Below, piece after piece: positions 41,047-50,859 of a DNA stretch of 64,000 nucleotides. This DNA is from Streptomyces musisoli (GTDB lineage Bacteria > Actinomycetota > Actinomycetes > Streptomycetales > Streptomycetaceae), in assembly GCF_016741855.1 (NCBI RefSeq), contig NZ_JAERRH010000005.1, positions 310,001-374,000 on the forward strand, read 5' to 3'. The position numbers and the translations under genes are program-made. How positions within the stretch are numbered: the first letter of the stretch is position 1; every line of letters starts with the position of its first letter. The notes under the pieces are model-generated. The model saw only the letters and a list, made by a program, of their open reading frames with translations. It was not told the origin of the DNA and searched no databases.

Positions 41047-43248
41047 ATGGCCGACCCCTCCAGCTACCGCCCCAGGCCGGGTGAGATCCCGGACTCTCCG
41101 GGGGTGTACAGGTTCCGTGACGAGCACCGCCGGGTGATCTACGTCGGAAAGGCGAAGAGCCTGCGCCAGCGCCTGGCGAACTACTTCCAGGACCTGGCGA
41201 ACCTGCACCCGCGCACCCGGACGATGGTGACCACAGCAGCGTCCGTGGAGTGGACGGTGGTGTCCACGGAGGTGGAGGCGCTTCAGCTGGAGTACTCCTG
41301 GATCAAGGAGTACGACCCCCGGTTCAACGTCAAGTACCGCGACGACAAGAGCTACCCCTACCTCGCGGTCACGATGAACGAGCAGTTCCCGCGGGTGCAG
41401 GTGATGCGCGGTCACAAGAAGAAGGGCGTCCGTTATTTCGGGCCCTACGGACACGCGTGGGCCATCCGGGACACCGTCGACCTGCTGCTGCGGGTGTTCC
41501 CGGTGCGCACCTGCTCGGCCGGCGTCTTCAAGAACGCCGCCCGCACCGGCCGCCCCTGCCTGCTCGGCTACATCGGCAAGTGCTCCGCGCCCTGTGTCGG
41601 CCGGATCACCCCCGAGGACCACGAGGAGCTGGCCGAGGAGTTCTGCGACTTCATGGCCGGCCGCACCGGCGCCTACCTCCGCCGTCTGGAGAAACAGATG
41701 ATGGAGGCGGCCGAGGAGATGGAGTACGAGCGGGCCGCCCGCCTGCGCGACGACATCGGGGCCCTGAAGAAGGCCATGGAGAAGAGCGCGGTCGTCCTCG
41801 CCGACGCGACCGACGCCGACCTCATCGCCGTCGCCGAGGACGAGCTGGAGGCGGCCGTGCAGATCTTCCATGTGCGCGGCGGCCGGGTCCGCGGTCAGCG
41901 CGGCTGGGTGACCGACAAGGTCGAGGAGATCACCACCGGCGCCCTGGTCGAGCACGCCCTGCAGCAGCTGTACGGCGAGGAGAGCGGGGACGCGGTCCCC
42001 AAGGAGGTGCTGGTCCCGGCCCTCCCCGACCCGGTCGAGCCGGTCCAGGACTGGCTGACCGGCCGGCGCGGGGCGAACGTGTCGCTGCGCATCCCGCAGC
42101 GCGGCGACAAGAAGGCGCTCATGGAGACCGTGCAGCGCAACGCCCTCCAGGCCCTCGCGCTGCACAAGACCAAGCGCGCCTCCGACCTGACCACGCGCTC
42201 GCGCGCGCTGGAGGAGATCGCCGAGGCCCTCGACCTGGACAGCGCGCCGCTGCGGATCGAGTGCTACGACATCTCGCATCTCCAGGGCGACGACGTGGTG
42301 GCCTCCATGGTCGTCTTCGAGGACGGGCTGCAGCGCAAGAGCGAGTACCGCCGCTTCCAGATCAAGGGCTTCGCCGGCCAGGACGACGTCCGCTCGATGC
42401 ACGAAGTGATCACCCGCCGCTTCAGGCGCTACCTCGCCGAGAAGGAGAGGACGGGTGAGTGGACCGACGGCTCGGACGCCGAAAGCGCTCTCGCCGACGG
42501 CCCCGGCGGCCCTGACGGCCTCGGCGGCCCCGGCGGTCCGGGTGCCCAGGGCGCTCTCGCCGGCGGCCCCGACGGCTCCGGCACCGAGCGGGCCCTCGCC
42601 GACGGCGACGGCGCGCTCACCGGCACGGACGTGATCACCGACTCCCTCAAGGACGACGACGGCCGCCCCAGGAAGTTCGCCTACCCGCCCCAGCTGGTGG
42701 TGGTCGACGGCGGCCGGCCGCAGGTCGCGGCAGCCCGGCGCGCCCTGGACGAGCTGGGCATCGACGACATCGCCGTCTGCGGCCTCGCCAAGCGCCTGGA
42801 GGAGGTCTGGGTGCCCGGCGAGGACGACCCGGTGGTCCTGCCCCGCACCAGCGAGGGCCTCTACCTGCTCCAGCGCGTCCGTGACGAGGCCCACCGCTTC
42901 GCGATCACCTACCAGCGCACCAAGCGTGCCAAGCGCTTCCGCGCGGGTCCGCTGGACGACGTCCCCGGCCTCGGCGAGACCCGCAAACAGGCGCTCATCA
43001 AGCATTTCGGCTCGGTGAAGAAGCTGCGGTCCGCCACAATCGAGCAGATCCAGGAAGTGCCCGGGATAGGCCGCAAGACGGCCGAGACCATCGCCGTGGC
43101 CCTCGCCCAGGCGGCCCCGGCCGCACCGGCCGTGAACACGGCCACCGGAGAGATCATTGAAGACGAGGGACCCGGTACGACGGGCGGTTCCTCGGGGGAG
43201 TCCGTGACCGCGGGCGCCCCGGACGAACGACGGGGGCAGGAGACATGA
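41047..43248 (+). CDS. uvrC: Excinuclease ABC subunit C
   Basis: 733 residues (E. coli 610). The N-terminal GIY-YIG nuclease is SPGVYRFRDEHRRVIYVGKA (about 18-37) for the 3' incision; the UVR motif ERAARLRDDIGALKKAME binds UvrB; the RNase H-like domain (IECYDISHLQGDDVVASMV) makes the 5' incision; tandem helix-hairpin-helix motifs (LDDVPGLGETRKQALIKHFG and QEVPGIGRKTAETIAVAL) bind DNA. A Gly/Pro/Asp-rich insert (about residues 469-535) separates parts of the RNase H domain. It is first in the coupled run uvrC-rapZ-yvcK-whiA. Confidence 0.98.
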   Translation: MADPSSYRPRPGEIPDSPGVYRFRDEHRRVIYVGKAKSLRQRLANYFQDLANLHPRTRTMVTTAASVEWTVVSTEVEALQLEYSWIKEYDPRFNVKYRDDKSYPYLAVTMNEQFPRVQVMRGHKKKGVRYFGPYGHAWAIRDTVDLLLRVFPVRTCSAGVFKNAARTGRPCLLGYIGKCSAPCVGRITPEDHEELAEEFCDFMAGRTGAYLRRLEKQMMEAAEEMEYERAARLRDDIGALKKAMEKSAVVLADATDADLIAVAEDELEAAVQIFHVRGGRVRGQRGWVTDKVEEITTGALVEHALQQLYGEESGDAVPKEVLVPALPDPVEPVQDWLTGRRGANVSLRIPQRGDKKALMETVQRNALQALALHKTKRASDLTTRSRALEEIAEALDLDSAPLRIECYDISHLQGDDVVASMVVFEDGLQRKSEYRRFQIKGFAGQDDVRSMHEVITRRFRRYLAEKERTGEWTDGSDAESALADGPGGPDGLGGPGGPGAQGALAGGPDGSGTERALADGDGALTGTDVITDSLKDDDGRPRKFAYPPQLVVVDGGRPQVAAARRALDELGIDDIAVCGLAKRLEEVWVPGEDDPVVLPRTSEGLYLLQRVRDEAHRFAITYQRTKRAKRFRAGPLDDVPGLGETRKQALIKHFGSVKKLRSATIEQIQEVPGIGRKTAETIAVALAQAAPAAPAVNTATGEIIEDEGPGTTGGSSGESVTAGAPDERRGQET

Positions 43249-44267
43249 CCGAGCACGACGAACACCCCACAGCACAGCGAGATCAGGCACACAGCGGCAC
43301 GGGCGACGATGTCGTCCGGCAGGACACCGACGCCGGCCGGGACACCGGCCAGGACAACGGAGCACAGGTGAGTACGGGCAGCGAGACAGCCGGGGTCCCC
43401 GAGGCGGCCATCCCCGAGTTGGTGATCATCTCCGGCATGTCCGGAGCAGGCCGGTCCACGGCCGCGAAGTGTCTGGAGGACCTCGGCTGGTTCGTCGTGG
43501 ACAACCTCCCGCCCGCCCTCATCCCCACCATGGTGGAGCTGGGCGCCCGCTCCCAGGGCAACGTGGCGCGGATCGCGGTCGTCGTGGACGTGCGCGGCCG
43601 GCGCTTCTTCGACAACCTGCGCGAGTCCCTCGCCGACCTGGACACCCGGGGCGTCACCCGGCGGATCGTCTTCCTGGAGTCCTCCGACGAGGCCCTGGTG
43701 CGCCGCTTCGAGTCGGTGCGCCGCCCGCACCCGCTCCAGGGGGACGGGCGCATCGTCGACGGCATCGCCGCCGAGCGGGAGCTGCTGCGCGAGCTGCGCG
43801 GCGACGCCGACCTGGTGATCGACACCTCCAGCCTCAACGTGCACGAGCTGCGCGCCAAGATGGACGCCCAGTTCGCCGGTGAGGAGGAGCCCGAGCTGCG
43901 GGCCACCGTGATGTCCTTCGGCTTCAAGTACGGCCTCCCGGTCGACGCCGACCTGGTCGCGGACATGCGGTTCCTGCCCAACCCGCACTGGGTCCCGGAG
44001 CTGCGCCCTTACACCGGCCTCAACGAGGAGGTCGCCGGCTACGTCTTCAACCAGCCCGGCGCGAAGGACTTCCTCGACCGGTACGCCGAACTCCTCCGGC
44101 TGATCGCGGCCGGCTATCGGCGCGAGGGCAAGCGGTATGTGACCATCGCCATCGGCTGTACCGGCGGCAAGCACCGCTCGGTCGCGATGTCGGAGAAGCT
44201 CGCCGCGCGCCTCGCGGCCGAGGGTGTGGAGACGGTGGTCGTGCACCGGGACATGGGACGGGAATGA
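43245..44267 (+). CDS. rapZ: RapZ/YvcJ-family nucleotide-binding protein
   Basis: 340 residues. An acidic, disordered N-terminus of about 58 residues precedes the P-loop LVIISGMSGAGRSTAAKCL, in which Arg replaces the usual Walker Lys, as in other RapZ proteins. Further motifs are FVVDNLPPALIPTMVEL, VMSFGFKYGLPVDADLVADM and the C-terminal YVTIAIGCTGGKHRSVAM. In enterobacteria RapZ directs small RNA decay for glucosamine synthesis; in Gram-positives the role is unclear. ATG overlaps the uvrC stop (ATGA). It is always linked with yvcK and whiA. Confidence 0.96.
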   Translation: MTEHDEHPTAQRDQAHSGTGDDVVRQDTDAGRDTGQDNGAQVSTGSETAGVPEAAIPELVIISGMSGAGRSTAAKCLEDLGWFVVDNLPPALIPTMVELGARSQGNVARIAVVVDVRGRRFFDNLRESLADLDTRGVTRRIVFLESSDEALVRRFESVRRPHPLQGDGRIVDGIAAERELLRELRGDADLVIDTSSLNVHELRAKMDAQFAGEEEPELRATVMSFGFKYGLPVDADLVADMRFLPNPHWVPELRPYTGLNEEVAGYVFNQPGAKDFLDRYAELLRLIAAGYRREGKRYVTIAIGCTGGKHRSVAMSEKLAARLAAEGVETVVVHRDMGRE

Positions 44268-45331
44268 CGGAACGTACACCGCGGCTGAGCAGGCTGCGCC
44301 GGATGGTGCCGGACACGCGTGCCGGCCGCCCGGTCGAGGCTCGCGGGGCCCGGCCCCGCCGGCGCGGCGCCCAGCCCAAGGTGGTCGCGCTCGGCGGCGG
44401 CATGGGTCTGTCCGCGTCGCTCGCCGCGCTGCGCCGGATCACCGGCGATCTCACCGCCGTCGTCACCGTGGCCGACGACGGCGGCTCCAGCGGCCGGCTC
44501 CGGGACGAGCTGGGCGTGCTGCCGCCCGGCGACCTGCGCAAGGCGCTGGCCGCGCTGTGCGGCGACGACGACTGGGGCCAGACCTGGGCCCGCGTCATCC
44601 AGCACCGCTTCCAGTCCCAGGGCGATCTGCACGAGCACGCGGTCGGCAACCTGCTGATCGTCGCCCTGTGGGAGCAGCTCGGCGACCATGTGCAGGCCCT
44701 GGACCTGGTCGGCAAGCTGCTCGGCGCGCACGGCCGCGTGCTGCCCATGTCCGCCGTGCCGCTCGAGTTGCAGGCCCTGGTCAAGGGGCACGACCCGGAG
44801 CGTCCGGACGACGTGGACACGGTGCGCGGGCAGGCGACCGTCGCCCTGACGCCGGGTGAGGTGCAGTCGGTGCACCTCGTGCCCAACGACCCGCCCGCCG
44901 TGCCCGAAGCGGTGGCGGCGGTCCTGGACGCGGACTGGGTGGTGCTGGGCCCCGGCTCCTGGTTCTCCTCGGTCATTCCGCACCTGCTCGTCCCCGAGCT
45001 GCTGGACGCTCTCACGCAGACCAAGGCGCGCCGTGTGCTCTCCTTGAACCTGGCTCCGCAGCCGGGAGAAACCGAGGGGTTCTCCCCGCAGCGTCATTTG
45101 GAGGTTTTGGGGCGACACGCCCCTAAACTCGCCCTGGACGTGGTGCTGGCCGACGAGGCCGCCGTGCCCGACCGCGACTCGCTCACCGAGGCCGCCAAGC
45201 GGCTGGGAGCCGCGGTCGAGCTGGCGCCCGTGGCCCGGACCGACGGATCACCCCGGCACGATCCGGAACTGTTGGCCGCCGCGTACGACCGTATTTTTCG
45301 GATGCATGGAAGGATCGGCCCATGGCGATGA
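44264..45331 (+). CDS. yvcK: YvcK/CofD-like protein
   Basis: 355 residues. A basic N-terminus (RLSRLRRMVPDTRAGR) leads to the nucleotide-binding loop KVVALGGGMGLSASLAALRR, then VVTVADDGGSSGRLRDELG, DLHEHAVGNLLI and LGPGSWFSSVIPHLLVPELL. YvcK binds UDP-sugars and is needed for normal morphology on gluconeogenic carbon in Bacillus. The start overlaps rapZ by ATGA, and the gene's end overlaps whiA by 10 bases. Near 45091-45130 codon use turns A/T-rich, consistent with a promoter for whiA inside the gene. Confidence 0.95.
   Translation: MTERTPRLSRLRRMVPDTRAGRPVEARGARPRRRGAQPKVVALGGGMGLSASLAALRRITGDLTAVVTVADDGGSSGRLRDELGVLPPGDLRKALAALCGDDDWGQTWARVIQHRFQSQGDLHEHAVGNLLIVALWEQLGDHVQALDLVGKLLGAHGRVLPMSAVPLELQALVKGHDPERPDDVDTVRGQATVALTPGEVQSVHLVPNDPPAVPEAVAAVLDADWVVLGPGSWFSSVIPHLLVPELLDALTQTKARRVLSLNLAPQPGETEGFSPQRHLEVLGRHAPKLALDVVLADEAAVPDRDSLTEAAKRLGAAVELAPVARTDGSPRHDPELLAAAYDRIFRMHGRIGPWR
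45091..45130 (+). promoter_or_regulatory. Possible whiA promoter region and WhiA site inside yvcK
   Basis: A locally A/T-rich stretch in coding sequence (GTCATTTGGAGGTTTTGG, then GCGACACGCCCCTAAACTC) contains the WhiA recognition core GACAC at 45114-45118. Codons here (TTG, GTT, TTG, CGA, AAA) are disfavoured in Streptomyces. A developmentally controlled whiA promoter inside the preceding gene is known in S. coelicolor; the match to this exact spot is my inference. Confidence 0.5.
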
Positions 45332-46311
45332 CGGCAGCGGTGAAGGACGAGATCTCCCGGCTCCCCGTCACCCGGACCTGCTGCAGGAAGGCGGAGGTTT
45401 CCGCCATCCTGCGGTTCGCCGGCGGCCTCCACCTGGTGAGCGGGCGCATCGTGATCGAGGCGGAGCTGGACACCGCGATGGCGGCACGCCGGCTCAAGCG
45501 GGACATCCTGGAGATCTTCGGCCACAGCTCCGAGCTGATCGTGATGGCGCCGGGCGGACTGCGCCGCGGCTCGCGGTATGTCGTACGGGTCGTCGCGGGC
45601 GGCGACCAGCTGGCCCGGCAGACTGGCCTCGTGGACGGCCGGGGCCGTCCGATCCGCGGCCTGCCCCCGCAGGTGGTCTCCGGGGCCACCTGTGACGCGG
45701 AGGCCGCCTGGCGTGGCGCCTTCCTGGCGCACGGCTCGCTGACCGAGCCCGGCCGCTCCTCCTCCCTGGAGGTGACCTGCCCGGGCCCCGAGGCGGCGCT
45801 CGCGCTGGTCGGTGCCGCCCGCAGGCTGTCGATCGCCGCGAAGGCGCGCGAGGTGCGCGGCGTGGACCGGGTGGTCGTCCGGGACGGCGACGCGATCGGC
45901 GCCCTGCTCACCCGGCTGGGCGCGCACGAGTCCGTGCTGGCCTGGGAGGAGCGCCGGATGCGCCGCGAGGTGCGGGCCACGGCCAACCGGCTCGCCAACT
46001 TCGACGACGCCAACCTGCGCCGCTCGGCCCGCGCCGCCGTGGCCGCCGGCGCCCGCGTCCAGCGTGCCCTGGAGATCCTGGGCGACGAGGTTCCCGAGCA
46101 CCTCGCCGCCGCCGGCCGGCTGCGCATGGAGCACAAGCAGGCGTCCCTGGAGGAGCTGGGTGCGCTCGCCGACCCGCCGCTGACGAAGGACGCGGTCGCG
46201 GGCCGGATCCGCCGCCTGCTGGCGATGGCCGACAAGCGAGCCGCCGATCTGGGCATCCCGGGTACGGAGGCGAACCTCGGCGAGGAGCTGGCGGACAACC
46301 TGGCGGGCTGA
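45322..46311 (+). CDS. whiA: WhiA sporulation regulator
   Basis: 329 residues. The N-terminal half is a degenerate LAGLIDADG homing-endonuclease fold (MTAAVKDEISRLPVTRTCC, EVSAILRFAGGLHLVSGR, WRGAFLAHGSLTEPGRSSS). The C-terminal half is a sigma-70 region 4-like HTH (RMEHKQASLEELGALADPPL). WhiA binds GACAC sites and, with WhiB, drives aerial hyphae towards sporulation septation. The start overlaps yvcK by 10 bases. A strong hairpin (46332-46366) ends the transcription unit. Confidence 0.98.
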   Translation: MAMTAAVKDEISRLPVTRTCCRKAEVSAILRFAGGLHLVSGRIVIEAELDTAMAARRLKRDILEIFGHSSELIVMAPGGLRRGSRYVVRVVAGGDQLARQTGLVDGRGRPIRGLPPQVVSGATCDAEAAWRGAFLAHGSLTEPGRSSSLEVTCPGPEAALALVGAARRLSIAAKAREVRGVDRVVVRDGDAIGALLTRLGAHESVLAWEERRMRREVRATANRLANFDDANLRRSARAAVAAGARVQRALEILGDEVPEHLAAAGRLRMEHKQASLEELGALADPPLTKDAVAGRIRRLLAMADKRAADLGIPGTEANLGEELADNLAG

Positions 46312-46331
46312 CCCGACGCCCCGTCAACTCA

Positions 46332-46366
46332 CCGGTGCCGGCCCCCGTTCGGGTGGTCGGCACCGG
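46332..46366 (+). terminator. Hairpin terminator after whiA
   Basis: Stem CCGGTGCCG (46332-46340) with CGGCACCGG (46358-46366), perfect over nine pairs, enclosing a smaller CCCG/CGGG hairpin. It lies 20 bases after the whiA stop. Confidence 0.75.
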
Positions 46367-46463
46367 CATGTGCGTGTCCGTGCGGCGCTCTTGACTCGAT
46401 CATCGTGTGACATGAGCCTGGCAGCCTGTTCGCCGCTGTGGCGGACCACCTCCAGGGGGGTTC

Positions 46464-49418
46464 ATGAGACACAGAGCGAGATCGATCCTCGCTGTCGGCG
46501 CGCTCCTGCTCGGCGGAGCGAGCCTCGCACCCACAGCCCAGGCACAGAACGGAGACCGGGCGAAGTCCGACCCGGACGAGGTCAAGGTCTTCCGTGCCGA
46601 TGTCACCCAGAAGCAGATTCCCCTGCTGCTCAAGGCCGGTCAGGACGGCCATGAACTCGGTGAGCGGCTGGCCGGGGGCGGCCGGGCCGCGGTCGAGGTC
46701 TACCTCACCGACAAGCAGGCGTCGCAGCTGCGCAAGCAGGGCGTCGGCCTCATCGAACACACCCTCTCGGCCAAGGCGCGGAACCGGGTCGCGGACGCCG
46801 CCCAGGGCGTGTTCCGCCCGTACAGCGGAAGCGGCGGGCTCAAGGAGGAGATCCTCCGCACCGCCCGGGCCAACCCGGGTCTCACCAAGGTCGAGTCCAT
46901 CGGCAGAACCATCAAGGGCCAGGACATCCTCGCGCTCAAACTGACCAGGAACGCGAAGAAGTCGAAGGACGGGTCCAAGCCGTCCGTGCTCTACATGTCC
47001 AACCAGCACGCGCGGGAGTGGATCACGCCGGAGATGACCCGGCGTCTGATGCACTACTACCTGGACCACTACAAGACCGACAAGCGCGTCAAGAAGCTCG
47101 TCGACTCGACCGAGCTGTGGTTCGTCCTGTCGGCCAACCCCGACGGCTACGACTACACCTTCCAGGACCCCGGCAACCGCCTGTGGCGAAAGAACCTGCG
47201 GGACGTCAACGGCGACGGCGTCATCAGCACGGGCGACGGCGTCGACCTCAACCGCAACTTCGCCTACAAGTGGGGTTACGACGACGAGGGTTCGTCCCCC
47301 AACCCCACCAGCCAGACCTACCGCGGCGCGAGCCCCGCGTCCGAGCCCGAGACCCGGGCCGTGGACGGCTTCGAGAAGCGCATCGGGTTCAGGTACGCGA
47401 TCAACTACCACTCCGCCGCCGAACTCCTCCTCTACGGCGTCGGCTGGCAGGTGGCCACCCCGACCCCGGACGACGTCCTCTACAAGGCACTCGCCGGCAC
47501 CCCGGACAAGCCCGCCATCCCCGGCTACCACTCGCAGCTCTCCTCGGAGCTGTACACCACCAACGGCGAGGCGGACGGGCACGCGTCGAACGTCAACGGC
47601 CTGGCGATGTTCACCCCTGAGATGTCGACCTGCCGGACCGCTTCGAGCGTCGACCCGAACGACGCCTGGAAGCCCGAGGACTGCCAGTCGGAGTTCAACT
47701 TCCCCGACGACGAGAAGCTGATCCGGCAGGAGTTCGAGAAGAACATCCCGTTCGCGATCTCCGTCGCCGAGACCGCCGCGCATCCCGACAGGCCGGCCTC
47801 CGCGGTCGGGCTGGGCGCCGCCGACTTCACCCCGGCCGCGTTCTCCACGTCGTACTCCCGCGGCGCCGACCAGGAGGTCTCCGTCGTCGTCCGCAAGGCG
47901 GTCCGGGACAAGGAGCTGAAGTACCGCGTCAACGGCGGCCGTACGCTCGACCGGGCGCTGAGGCACTGGAAGGGCGGACAGACCTACGGCGGCGAGGACG
48001 ACCTGTACTTCGACGAGTACCGCGCGAAGGTGCAGGACGGCCGGCCGGGCGACAAGGTCGAGGTGTGGTTCACCGGCGAGACCAGGGCCGGCAAGAAGGT
48101 CTCCAGCTCCCACTTCACCTACACCGTCGCGAAGCGGTCGAAGGCCGACACCCTCGTGGTCGCCGAGGAGGGCGCGGCCGCCACGCAGGCACGGACGTAC
48201 GCGGACGCGCTGAAGGCGGCCGGCCACCGGGCGCTCGTGTGGGACGTGGCCACCCAGGGCGTGCCGGACGCGCTCGGTGTGCTCGGGCACTTCCGGACGG
48301 TCGTGCACTACTCGGGAACGAAGGGCCCGGCCAACCCCACCCAGCTGCAACTGCGCGCCTACCTCAACGAGGGCGGCCGGCTGATCGAGGCCGGTGAGCT
48401 GGCCGGCGGCAGCGTCGACCTCGGCGACGGCACCCCGTCGGACGACTTCAGCCAGTACTACCTGGGCGCCTACAGCCGTACCTCGACCAAGGGGGCCACC
48501 GGCTTCAGCGGCTCCGGCGCGCTCGACGGCGTCACCGGTGCCCTCGGGGACGCCCCCGGCAACCCGCTCGACAAGGCCGGCACCTACGGCGTCACCTCCG
48601 ACGAGCTGCCGGCCGCCACCTATCCGCAGTTCAAGAGCGCGGGCGCGGGCGCGTTCGCCGGGACCGTCAATCCGTACGGGCCGTACGCCGGCGCCTCCAT
48701 GGCCGCCGCCGTGCACACCGACGATGCCTACAAGCGCCTCACCCGCACCATCGACCTCACCGGTGTCACCGCGGCCGACAGACCGGCCCTGAGCACCCGG
48801 CTGCTGTGGGACACCGAGCCCGGCTACGACCACGCGGTGATCGAGGCGCACGTCGTGGGCGCGGACGACTGGACGACCCTGCCGGAGGCCGGAGGCGCCA
48901 CGCGGGCGACCGTGCCGGCCGAGTGCGGGGCCGGGTTCCTGATCGGTGAGCACCCGTGGCTGAAGCACTACCTGACGCTCGCCGGCAACGCCTGCACCGC
49001 GACCGGCACCACCGGAGCCTGGAACAGCCTCACGGGCAGCTCCGGCGGCTGGCAGCAGGTGAGCTTCGACCTGAGCGCGTACGCCGGGAAGTCCGTCGAG
49101 GTCTCGATCGGTTATGTCACCGACCCCGGCAGCGGCGGGCACGGCGTCCTCGCCGACGACGCCTCGCTGCTCGTCGGCGGCGCGGCGAAGGAGACCGAGG
49201 GCTTCGAGTCGTCCCTGGGTCCCTGGAAGGCGGCCGGACCGCCCGAGGGCAGCCCGGCGGTCCTGAAGGACTGGACGCGCACCGGGACCCTGTTCCGTAC
49301 TTATGGGGCGGTCGCCACGGACGACACCGTGCTGCTCGGTTTCGGTCTCGAACAGGTGCCGTCGGCGGCCGATCGGGCGGCTTTGTTGAGGAAGGCGTTC
49401 GACGCACTCGACAGGTGA
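46464..49418 (+). CDS. Secreted M14 zinc carboxypeptidase, large multidomain form
   Basis: 984 residues. Signal peptide MRHRARSILAVGALLLGGAS, cleaved after TAQA (about residue 27). A propeptide-like segment precedes the M14 domain (about 120-430): NQHAREWITPEMTRRLMHYY gives the zinc ligands His and Glu, VDLNRNFAYKWG the substrate Asn-Arg, YAINYHSAAELLLYGVGW the third zinc His and LAMFTPEMSTC the catalytic Glu. The remaining 550 residues include two beta-sandwich-like domains, the last resembling the C-terminal part of immune inhibitor A proteases (LLWDTEPGYDHAVIEAHV). It would trim C-terminal residues from peptides outside the cell. Confidence 0.93.
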   Translation: MRHRARSILAVGALLLGGASLAPTAQAQNGDRAKSDPDEVKVFRADVTQKQIPLLLKAGQDGHELGERLAGGGRAAVEVYLTDKQASQLRKQGVGLIEHTLSAKARNRVADAAQGVFRPYSGSGGLKEEILRTARANPGLTKVESIGRTIKGQDILALKLTRNAKKSKDGSKPSVLYMSNQHAREWITPEMTRRLMHYYLDHYKTDKRVKKLVDSTELWFVLSANPDGYDYTFQDPGNRLWRKNLRDVNGDGVISTGDGVDLNRNFAYKWGYDDEGSSPNPTSQTYRGASPASEPETRAVDGFEKRIGFRYAINYHSAAELLLYGVGWQVATPTPDDVLYKALAGTPDKPAIPGYHSQLSSELYTTNGEADGHASNVNGLAMFTPEMSTCRTASSVDPNDAWKPEDCQSEFNFPDDEKLIRQEFEKNIPFAISVAETAAHPDRPASAVGLGAADFTPAAFSTSYSRGADQEVSVVVRKAVRDKELKYRVNGGRTLDRALRHWKGGQTYGGEDDLYFDEYRAKVQDGRPGDKVEVWFTGETRAGKKVSSSHFTYTVAKRSKADTLVVAEEGAAATQARTYADALKAAGHRALVWDVATQGVPDALGVLGHFRTVVHYSGTKGPANPTQLQLRAYLNEGGRLIEAGELAGGSVDLGDGTPSDDFSQYYLGAYSRTSTKGATGFSGSGALDGVTGALGDAPGNPLDKAGTYGVTSDELPAATYPQFKSAGAGAFAGTVNPYGPYAGASMAAAVHTDDAYKRLTRTIDLTGVTAADRPALSTRLLWDTEPGYDHAVIEAHVVGADDWTTLPEAGGATRATVPAECGAGFLIGEHPWLKHYLTLAGNACTATGTTGAWNSLTGSSGGWQQVSFDLSAYAGKSVEVSIGYVTDPGSGGHGVLADDASLLVGGAAKETEGFESSLGPWKAAGPPEGSPAVLKDWTRTGTLFRTYGAVATDDTVLLGFGLEQVPSAADRAALLRKAFDALDR

Positions 49419-49461
49419 GCGGAACCCCCTCTCAGGGGTGCACGAACGGGGTATTCCTCAA

Positions 49462-49479
49462 GTGAGCCGACCCGCTCAC
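49462..49479. promoter_or_regulatory. 6-bp inverted repeat upstream of gap
   Basis: GTGAGC-N6-GCTCAC in the 300-bp region between the M14 gene and gap. It could be an operator or part of the M14 3' end structure; an ACCCC/GGGGT hairpin at 49425-49440 lies just upstream and may be the terminator of the M14 gene. Confidence 0.4.
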
Positions 49480-49555
49480 GAACGAGTGAAAAAGGTGCCA
49501 AGAGTGCCCGGCATTCCATGACAAGTACGGATGAATTCACTGCCGTTCCGAGGTG

Positions 49556-49583
49556 GTCCGTACCCCTACTGGCGGGTACGGAC
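49556..49583. promoter_or_regulatory. 10-bp perfect inverted repeat upstream of gap
   Basis: GTCCGTACCC (49556-49565), eight-base loop, GGGTACGGAC (49574-49583), about 134 bp before the gap start and upstream of a TAGGGT (49636-49641) that could be the -10 of the gap promoter. A further GTACGGA lies at 49525. Symmetry and place suggest an operator for a regulator of glycolytic genes; the regulator is unknown. Confidence 0.55.
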
Positions 49584-49716
49584 TGCCTGCCCGTGTATGC
49601 GGCATCTCGATGTCACTCAGGGGCCCTCGGAGAGGTAGGGTCGGTGGTGGTCGGGGACATCCCAAACAGAGCTCGCCGGCACCGCATGGCCGGCGTACCA
49701 ACGAGGAGATCGGTTC

Positions 49717-50724
<1,008 letters not shown>

Positions 50725-50753
50725 TCGCACACAGCGGGACCATGAAGTGAGAG

Positions 50754-50793
50754 CAGGGCCCGGGCAGCGCACGGCCGCGCTGTCCGGGCCCTG
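50754..50793 (+). terminator. Strong hairpin between gap and pgk
   Basis: 17-bp stem CAGGGCCCGGGCAGCGC / GCGCTGTCCGGGCCCTG with one G-U pair and a six-base loop, 30 bases after the gap stop. Confidence 0.85.
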
Positions 50794-50859
50794 TCCCACG
50801 TACTGACCACGTCCTCTTACGATCAGGTGCACCACGAGCCCTCCTTTGGAGTCCACTCA

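Noticed and set aside
40509..41048. 179-residue minus-strand frame upstream of uvrC
   Set aside because: Covers the 17-bp repeats and the uvrC promoter; no conserved features.
40519..43365. 948-residue minus-strand frame opposite uvrC
   Set aside because: Antisense shadow of uvrC plus noncoding flank.
46329..49142. 937-residue minus-strand frame opposite the M14 peptidase
   Set aside because: Antisense shadow; Val/Gly/Asp-biased and without recognisable motif.
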